From CAYLRY01 sp964386535 (GTDB taxonomy: Bacteria; Chloroflexota; Dehalococcoidia; Dehalococcoidales; UBA3254): a stretch of DNA of 10,663 nucleotides. The stretch is taken from NCBI GenBank assembly GCA_964386535.1, contig CAYLRY010000063.1:1-10663 (forward strand), in the 5' to 3' direction. Under the pieces are notes generated by a model. The model ran no database searches. It was not told where the DNA came from and saw only the letters and a list, made by a program, of their open reading frames with translations. The translations under genes and the position numbers were made by a program. Each line of letters opens with the position of its first letter. The first letter of the stretch is position 1. Shown piece after piece: positions 6,423-10,663 of the stretch.

Positions 6423-6830
6423 ATGTATATTAAAATTGTTAATCAGCCAATAGATCCGGCAGAGGTTATCGAGCAGGCTGAAAGCCCGGATAGCGGCTGT
6501 GTTGCTACCTACGTGGGTCTTATCCGAAATATTTCACATAATAAGCTTGTCCGTTCCGTGGAATACCAGGATATTGAAGGTAAAGCCGAAAGCCGGTTAA
6601 GAGAACTGGCTGAAGACATCCAAAAGAAATTCCCAGTGAATAGAATAGCTTTGTGTCATAGAGTGGGGTTGCTGCATGTAGGGGACATTAACATAGTTTT
6701 TGCCTTTGGCGCCGCCCACCGCCAGGAAGGTTTCGCTGCCTGCCAGTATGCAGTTGACAGGTTCAAAGAAACCATGCCCACAACTAAAAAGGAGACCTAT
6801 ATGGATGAAACGATTTGCACCGATTGGTAA
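6423..6830 (+). CDS. moaE: Molybdopterin synthase catalytic subunit MoaE
   Basis: MoaE with MoaD converts precursor Z (cPMP) to molybdopterin in Moco/Wco synthesis. The 135-residue protein has the family G-C-V-A-T-Y-V-G-L-I-R35 strand, LCHRVGLLHVGD (77-88), AAHR (97-100) and the C-terminal D112-R-F-K115 with K122-K-E. These place R35, H99-R100, K115 and K122/K123 at the positions of the catalytic E. coli residues R39, H103-R104, K119 and K126. The usual Pro-hydrophobic-Trp-Lys motif reads P-T-T-K, lacking the conserved Trp. ATG 6423 follows TGAGG (6413-6417) by 5 nt. No moaD or other Moco gene lies in the window. It is convergent with the ABC ATPase gene; the stops are 35 nt apart. Confidence 0.92.
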   Translation: MYIKIVNQPIDPAEVIEQAESPDSGCVATYVGLIRNISHNKLVRSVEYQDIEGKAESRLRELAEDIQKKFPVNRIALCHRVGLLHVGDINIVFAFGAAHRQEGFAACQYAVDRFKETMPTTKKETYMDETICTDW

Positions 6831-6844
6831 TTAATAAAACCAAA

Positions 6845-6885
6845 TTGAAGCCTGCTTTTATGGCTTTATTTGCTTGCAGCTTCAA
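6845..6885 (-). terminator. Possible terminator at the end of the ABC transporter operon
   Basis: TTGAAGCCTGC (6845-6855) can pair with GCAGCTTCAA (6876-6885) as a 10-bp stem with one bulged C, around a 20-nt loop. On the - strand it is followed by a T-rich stretch (TTTGGTTTTATT). The stem overlaps the last codons of the ATPase gene. A smaller alternative is AAGCC/GGCTT (6848-6852 with 6862-6866), which could act weakly on both strands. The long loop and interrupted T tract keep confidence low. Confidence 0.35.
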
Positions 6886-7561
6886 AACCGCAAATCCCCC
6901 GCATTCTTCCGATAATATACTCCCTGCACATAGCCACTTTATCTTCAATAGGAATTTCCATCAGACCATCTGGCTCCAGGCGGAAAAGACGGTCAGCCAG
7001 ATAAATAGCTTCCATGAAATCATGCGTTACAAATACTACTGTGGCCCTAGATTCCCGCAGTACCTCCTTTAAATCACGTAAAAGCGCCTCCGCCAGTTCT
7101 ACATCCAGACTGCTAAAAGGCTCATCCATCAGCATTATTTCAGGCTCTACTGCAAAGGCGCGTGCAATTGATACCCTCCTGGCCATCCCACCGCTTAGCT
7201 GGCCGGGATAGTAGTTGTGAAAACCTTCAAGTCCTAACCGGTCCAGCCAGGCAGCCGCCCGTTTCCTGGATTCTTCACGGCTTTTTCCGGCTGCCCTTAG
7301 CACCAGGGCTACATTATCCAAAGCATTCCTCCAGGGTAATAAACGGTAGTCCTGGAAAATAAAGCCCAATCGTTCGCTACCTGTTTCAATAATACCGGTA
7401 TCCGGCTTTAAATTTCCGGCAATAAGACGCAGTAAAGTGGTTTTGCCTGAACCAGAAGACCCTAAAATAGAGGCTACTTCATGAGGTTTGATCTGAAAAG
7501 TTATATTTTTCAGGACCATTCTTCCGCCATATGACCTGGATACGCCACGGAACGTGATCAT
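6866..7561 (-). CDS. ABC transporter ATP-binding protein (SsuB/TauB/ThiZ type)
   Basis: This 231-residue ATPase energises the importer encoded with it, at the cytoplasmic face of the membrane. It has Walker A GSSGSGKT (34-41), Q-loop FQDYRLLPW (69-77, Gln70), signature LSGGM (122-126), Walker B IMLMDE (142-147, Glu147), D-loop SSLD (150-153) and switch His180 (VTHD). The LLPW sequence after the Q-loop is characteristic of the nitrate/sulfonate/taurine/aliphatic-thiamine-precursor importers. The start codon overlaps the permease stop by 4 nt (ATGA), a tight translational coupling. It is the last gene of the operon. Length is slightly below the 240-260 typical of SsuB/TauB, without loss of any motif. 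The substrate is set by the binding protein and is unknown. Confidence 0.93.
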   Translation of the reverse strand: MITFRGVSRSYGGRMVLKNITFQIKPHEVASILGSSGSGKTTLLRLIAGNLKPDTGIIETGSERLGFIFQDYRLLPWRNALDNVALVLRAAGKSREESRKRAAAWLDRLGLEGFHNYYPGQLSGGMARRVSIARAFAVEPEIMLMDEPFSSLDVELAEALLRDLKEVLRESRATVVFVTHDFMEAIYLADRLFRLEPDGLMEIPIEDKVAMCREYIIGRMRGICGFEAASK

Positions 7562-8346
7562 AATGATTTCTTCCAGCGCATAAAATAGCTCCTTACCGGC
7601 CGTACAAATCCCAATTCCACCAGTCCCAATAAAGCAAACGCCAGTAGTATCCAGGCGAATAGTGCAGGCGTATCCAGAAAAGTCCAGGATATGAAAAGAC
7701 TGTGACCTATACCGTCCCTCGCTCCCATAAACTCGGCCAATATCATCGCTCTGACTCCTACTCCGGCCGCCAGCGTCAGACCTGCCATTACTGCTGAACC
7801 GATACCGGGTAAATAGATTTCAGTTAACTTCAGATACGATGAGACTTTAAAAACCTCCGCCATCTCAAGGATATTTGTATCAATGGCACGTATTCCCTCA
7901 ACCGTATTGACATAAGTGATAGGCAAAGTAATAGCTGCGGTCATAAAAATCACCTGTTTGCTGCCTAATCCAAACCAAAGGAGAGCCAGCACTGAGATAA
8001 TAATGGCAGGAACAGTCATGACTACCCAGCGGGCTGGTTCCAGGAATAACCGTAAAGGATAATAAATCCCCGCCAGAATACCCAAAGCCAGCCCCGCTGC
8101 ACAACCTATTGCCAGACCAATTAGAAGTCTGGAGAGACTGTAACCGAGCTGTATCCATAAAGCTCCATCCACCGCCAGTTTGCCGAAAGCCGCGAAGGTT
8201 GCTTGCGGGGAAGCAATGATGATCTGAGGAAAGACCATGGACAGTATTTGCCATACCGCCAGCGTAGCCAGTATACCCAGCCAGAGATATAGGCCTTGCC
8301 GGCGATACCATGATCGTAATACCGAGACTTCCTTTTTAACCTCCAT
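7558..8346 (-). CDS. ABC transporter permease (SsuC/TauC/ThiX type)
   Basis: This is the membrane component of the importer. The 262 residues hold about six hydrophobic segments (roughly 19-38, 70-95, 106-127, 131-147, 186-206 and 227-248). The EAA loop that docks on the ATPase is at about 161-182 (EMAEVFKVSSYLKLTEIYLP). A longer frame exists from GTG 8376, but ATG 8346 gives the usual N-terminus (basic stretch before the first membrane span) and the usual length near 263. It overlaps the end of the binding-protein gene by 11 nt, so coupling explains the absence of a clear ribosome site. The stop overlaps the ATPase start. A homodimer in the inner membrane is expected from the family. Confidence 0.92.
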   Translation of the reverse strand: MEVKKEVSVLRSWYRRQGLYLWLGILATLAVWQILSMVFPQIIIASPQATFAAFGKLAVDGALWIQLGYSLSRLLIGLAIGCAAGLALGILAGIYYPLRLFLEPARWVVMTVPAIIISVLALLWFGLGSKQVIFMTAAITLPITYVNTVEGIRAIDTNILEMAEVFKVSSYLKLTEIYLPGIGSAVMAGLTLAAGVGVRAMILAEFMGARDGIGHSLFISWTFLDTPALFAWILLAFALLGLVELGFVRPVRSYFMRWKKSL

Positions 8347-9349
8347 GGTAGAAACCGCTATCTGGGAGCTTGCCACCTATATAGTTAGGAGACAATTCCG
8401 CTAAAGCATTAAAAAAGTTCTCTATCATTGGCCGGGCTTCAGCTCCCCTTACAAATCGCCAGTTAATGTTTTCCATGGACTCCGATAAAACCGCGGCAGT
8501 AAAACCCTGATCAGCCAACACCTTGGCACCCAATTGCCCCGCTTCTGACGGATGATCCAGCATCCAGCTTACGGCTTTTTGATATTCGGTTAAAAATGTA
8601 TTTACTATCTCCGGGCGGTTTTTCATTTCACCCAATACCACTGTACCTGCGATAGGGGTAGATGGGCCACCGACCGTTTTTTCCCATTCAATCTTCATAT
8701 CCAGAACCCTGGATATGGATTCGCCTAAGGCCCGTGCTTTCAAAATTACTGAGGTGGCTGAAGGCTCTGAAAGTACGGCGTATTTCTCCTGCCCGTTTAA
8801 CAACAATTGAGAAGCCTGAACCGGGTCAGCGGCATAAAAAATCTCGATATCCTCCAGCTTATCAGGATTTAACCCGCTCTTTAGACAAAGGTATCTAAAC
8901 ATGGCATCTGGAATAGCTCCCTGGTAAGGAACCACTACACGTTTGCCTTTCAAATCCCTAATAGATTGTATAGTAGAATCGCCTGTGACCAAATAAAGGA
9001 TATTCCAGATCGTACAGTCCAGTAATTGTAAAGAAATTCCACGATTATAAAAAATCGCGGCTGAAGTTGTGGGCAAGGAAATAAAATCACCCTGTCCTCC
9101 AGCCATTATCGCCTGAAGCTGGGATGGGTTCGCCCACACAGTCAATGTAGTCTTACGGGATACTGAGGCTAAAGTATTGTTTTCCACCATATAAGCCAGA
9201 GGCAGTGACAGCGGTCCAATGGTACCCACCAGGTGAAGATTTTCTATTTTAGATACCTCTGAAGATAATGAAGTAGGAGAATAACAGGATGATAATGATA
9301 CTAACGCTAAAATTAACATAGCAAATATAGGTATAAGATATCTCTTCAT
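8336..9349 (-). CDS. ABC transporter substrate-binding lipoprotein (NMT1/SsuA-like)
   Basis: The 337-residue protein has a lipoprotein signal: basic MKR, hydrophobic stretch 4-19, lipobox L19-S-S-C22. Cys22 would be lipidated. The mature part is a two-lobed binding protein of the nitrate/sulfonate/thiamine-precursor class: VGTIGPLSLPLAY (41-53), a segment around SLPTTSAAIFYN (91-102), the inter-lobe DLKGKRVVVPYQG (132-144), and a C-terminus ending LPDSGFYHGG. This pattern belongs to a widespread anaerobe subgroup with no assigned ligand known to me; general database names such as sulfonate or taurine should not be taken as evidence. It starts at ATG 9349 after AGGTG with about 4 nt spacing. 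It is the first gene of the importer operon, with a 406-nt regulatory-looking region upstream. Confidence 0.9.
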   Translation of the reverse strand: MKRYLIPIFAMLILALVSLSSCYSPTSLSSEVSKIENLHLVGTIGPLSLPLAYMVENNTLASVSRKTTLTVWANPSQLQAIMAGGQGDFISLPTTSAAIFYNRGISLQLLDCTIWNILYLVTGDSTIQSIRDLKGKRVVVPYQGAIPDAMFRYLCLKSGLNPDKLEDIEIFYAADPVQASQLLLNGQEKYAVLSEPSATSVILKARALGESISRVLDMKIEWEKTVGGPSTPIAGTVVLGEMKNRPEIVNTFLTEYQKAVSWMLDHPSEAGQLGAKVLADQGFTAAVLSESMENINWRFVRGAEARPMIENFFNALAELSPNYIGGKLPDSGFYHGG

Positions 9350-9435
9350 ATTACACCTGTTTGCATATTCTCATTATTAATCCGGTTTAATCTGAGTTCA
9401 CCAAAGTGTATATTTCCCTTTCACTTATCAATCGT

Positions 9436-9466
9436 AAAAAAACCTGGCTGCCTGGCTTTCAGCCGG
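9436..9466 (-). terminator. Strong intrinsic terminator or attenuator in the importer leader
   Basis: Read on the - strand, CCGGCTG (9466-9460) pairs with CAGCCAGG (9450-9443) as 7 bp with one bulged A, around a 9-nt loop, directly followed by seven Ts (complement of 9436-9442). It lies 87 nt before the binding-protein start and 290 nt after the stop of the upstream lipoprotein gene. The loop contains another AGCCAGG, so a competing hairpin (CCGGCT, GAA, AGCCAGG) can form that leaves the T tract unpaired with a stem. It may end transcription from upstream or attenuate the importer. Confidence 0.7.
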
Positions 9467-9519
9467 AAATATTTTAAGTTTTTACCTTGTCATCCGCATT
9501 GAAAAATTACTTTAGTTAC

Positions 9520-9525
9520 ATTATA
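9520..9525 (-). promoter_or_regulatory. Possible -10 box of the importer operon
   Basis: The - strand reads a perfect TATAAT at 9525-9520, but without a TGn extension and without a recognisable -35 hexamer 16-18 nt upstream. If used, transcription would start near 9513, the leader would be about 160 nt, and the terminator hairpin at 9466-9436 would lie within it. Confidence 0.35.
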
Positions 9526-9755
9526 CTTCTAACTCAGCTATAAAGGCTCATTAGCTAAATACCTGAGGCAATACTTATTTAATTATTGCTCCCGTTATGA
9601 CTTAATTGTTCCTGAAGATAGTATTCAAAGCATTAACCAAAAATACCTGGTAATGATTTAATTTTAAACATATTTTTATATGAGGCATAATATTTTTAAT
9701 ATCATTAAGCAGGCTAGTGCTGCATAGTCTTTCAATACTATTTCAGGAGGTTTAT

Positions 9756-10663
9756 TCAGGGATTATTAGCAGTAAAGGGTTTAACCAGAGCGCTGGTCAG
9801 GAGCTTGCCGCATTCCGTGTGATTCAGAGCTACTGCTATATAGACCAGGCTGCCAGCATTTTTAAGCATAATATAGAAATTACCGCGTTTCATAGAATAT
9901 ATGCTTTCTCCATTAAATGTTTCACCTTGCAGTCCCATGGAAGGTAAAAAATTAGACAGAAGAGACAAGACAAAACCGGGATACGCTGAATCACCTACCA
10001 GGAGTAGGGAAAGCCCCCAATTTTTGTAATCCCAGTTCCTGATAAGATTCAAGTCCGATTGTGCATATAGACCCAAGGCGAGCATTTCTATTTTTACTTT
10101 TCCCAAGGCATCAAACATTTCTGTTAGCAATTGTTCATTTGAATAGATACTTGCAATCCATTGTTTTAAACTTTCGCTGATTTTTACAAAGCCAGCCCCA
10201 ACCGTTTTTCCCGGAGGATCTATTGGTAAGGTATTTATCAGGTTCCACTGATCAACAAAGTTGTACTTAATAGACACAAAGTTGTTTTGCTCAGCAGCCA
10301 TAATCAGGGGACCGGATGATTGATCGTTTGGGTAGACTATGATTAAACTTTCTTCAAGATTTCTTTTCCAGATTTTATCGAATACAGGTACCAGTTTACT
10401 GGCTGAAGCGGCTTCCAGTGATGACCGGAATCCCACATCCAGCCAGATGCTCTGGCTTGAACCCGTGGGGAACAGGCAGAAGCTGCATTGATCTATGGGG
10501 GGGATGGAAAACAACCTGGTGTTTAATAGAGGAGTTTCCTGTGCAATATAAAAAACCCCATCCAGGCTAACTCCAGGCACTTTAAATTGCTCGAATCCAG
10601 GCGGCAGCTTAGCGGTCTGTTCTACCGGATTTTTTCCTGAACATGATGGAGTTAAAAGAGTAC
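9756..10663 (-). CDS. Unrecognised probable lipoprotein (5' end outside window)
   Basis: The frame is open from the right edge to TGA 9758-9756, giving 301 visible residues. The first visible residues are TLLTPSCSGKNP, which look like the end of a lipoprotein signal with Cys as the visible residue 7, although Pro at -2 is not ideal. The true start lies beyond 10663; a GTG at 10580 is unlikely to be the start. The mature part begins with a Pro-rich linker (KLPPGFEQFKVPG) and alternates short strands and helices. A C-x2-C pair sits at visible residues 59 and 62, and the C-terminal part ends in strand-like YIMLKNAG and LVYIAVALN segments. There are no internal membrane spans. I recognise no family. 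It is transcribed in the same direction as the importer, 406 nt upstream, so it may be functionally separate. Confidence 0.75.
   Translation of the reverse strand, partial: TLLTPSCSGKNPVEQTAKLPPGFEQFKVPGVSLDGVFYIAQETPLLNTRLFSIPPIDQCSFCLFPTGSSQSIWLDVGFRSSLEAASASKLVPVFDKIWKRNLEESLIIVYPNDQSSGPLIMAAEQNNFVSIKYNFVDQWNLINTLPIDPPGKTVGAGFVKISESLKQWIASIYSNEQLLTEMFDALGKVKIEMLALGLYAQSDLNLIRNWDYKNWGLSLLLVGDSAYPGFVLSLLSNFLPSMGLQGETFNGESIYSMKRGNFYIMLKNAGSLVYIAVALNHTECGKLLTSALVKPFTANNP

Larger units (their letters stand above)
9350..9755 (-). other. 406-nt AT-rich non-coding region upstream of the ABC importer
   Basis: No convincing gene is seen here on either strand. It holds a - strand TATAAT at 9525-9520, a strong - strand terminator at 9466-9436, a small inverted repeat GCAATA/TATTGC (9568-9573 with 9584-9589, 10-nt loop), and two copies of AAATACCTG (9557-9565 and 9641-9649). 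No terminator with a T tract directly follows the lipoprotein gene stop at 9756. I looked for TPP, fluoride, c-di-GMP and Moco riboswitch cores and did not recognise one. Confidence 0.6.

Noticed and set aside
6815..7362. Short + strand open frames over the end of moaE and the ABC ATPase gene
   Set aside because: They are antisense to a gene with every ABC ATPase motif and have no ribosome sites or recognisable products.
9350..9755. TPP or other known riboswitch upstream of the NMT1-like binding protein
   Set aside because: The isolated CTGAGG at 9563-9568 is on the wrong strand and lacks the other TPP core elements; no other known core was recognised.
9717..9947. 76-codon open frame on the + strand near the right end
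   Set aside because: It mostly overlaps the antisense lipoprotein gene, has no motif, and its AGGAGG-like stretch at 9744-9749 lies inside the frame, not ahead of a start.
1..10663. CRISPR array, insertion sequence, tRNA or prophage signature
   Set aside because: No regularly spaced repeats, transposase, terminal inverted repeats, tRNA cloverleaf or phage gene was found on either strand.

Overview
The window reads as a stretch of ordinary bacterial chromosome, moderately AT-rich, with housekeeping genes in short operons and one transporter operon. The combination of gene order (an apparent thiL end, tsaE, tsaB, then ndk, rsfS, an endonuclease IV-like gene and ftsH), the divergent endonuclease IV subfamily and the poorly conserved lipoproteins makes me think of the Dehalococcoidia branch of Chloroflexota. 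This is an impression from family resemblance; a Clostridia-type Firmicute is the main alternative. I see no mobile element, CRISPR array, tRNA or rRNA.

Left block, + strand (1-2876): the last codons of a probable thiamine-monophosphate kinase, then tsaE and tsaB (tRNA t6A modification), a hotdog-fold thioesterase, a HAD phosphatase/phosphomutase and ndk. Gaps are tiny or negative (tsaB starts 1 nt after tsaE; the HAD gene overlaps the thioesterase gene by 8 nt), so this looks like one transcription unit. It is closed by a strong bidirectional terminator (2881-2919) shared with the convergent rsfS.

Middle block: rsfS (- strand) is driven by an extended -10 promoter and seems to start at a CTG codon. 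Divergently, an endonuclease IV-like gene precedes ftsH, which has its own extended -10 promoter and its own terminator. A stand-alone moaE (molybdopterin synthase large subunit) begins 12 nt after that terminator.

Right block, - strand: a complete three-gene ABC importer of the nitrate/sulfonate/taurine/thiamine-precursor type (lipoprotein binding protein, permease, ATPase) with overlapping genes. Its 406-nt upstream region holds a -10 box and a strong intrinsic terminator 87 nt before the first start codon, which suggests either termination of the preceding gene or attenuation of the importer. The window ends inside an unrecognised - strand gene for a probable lipoprotein of at least 301 residues.

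No dramatic new system is evident. The points most worth checking are the importer's possible attenuated leader and unknown substrate, the unrecognised lipoprotein beside it, and the non-canonical rsfS start.
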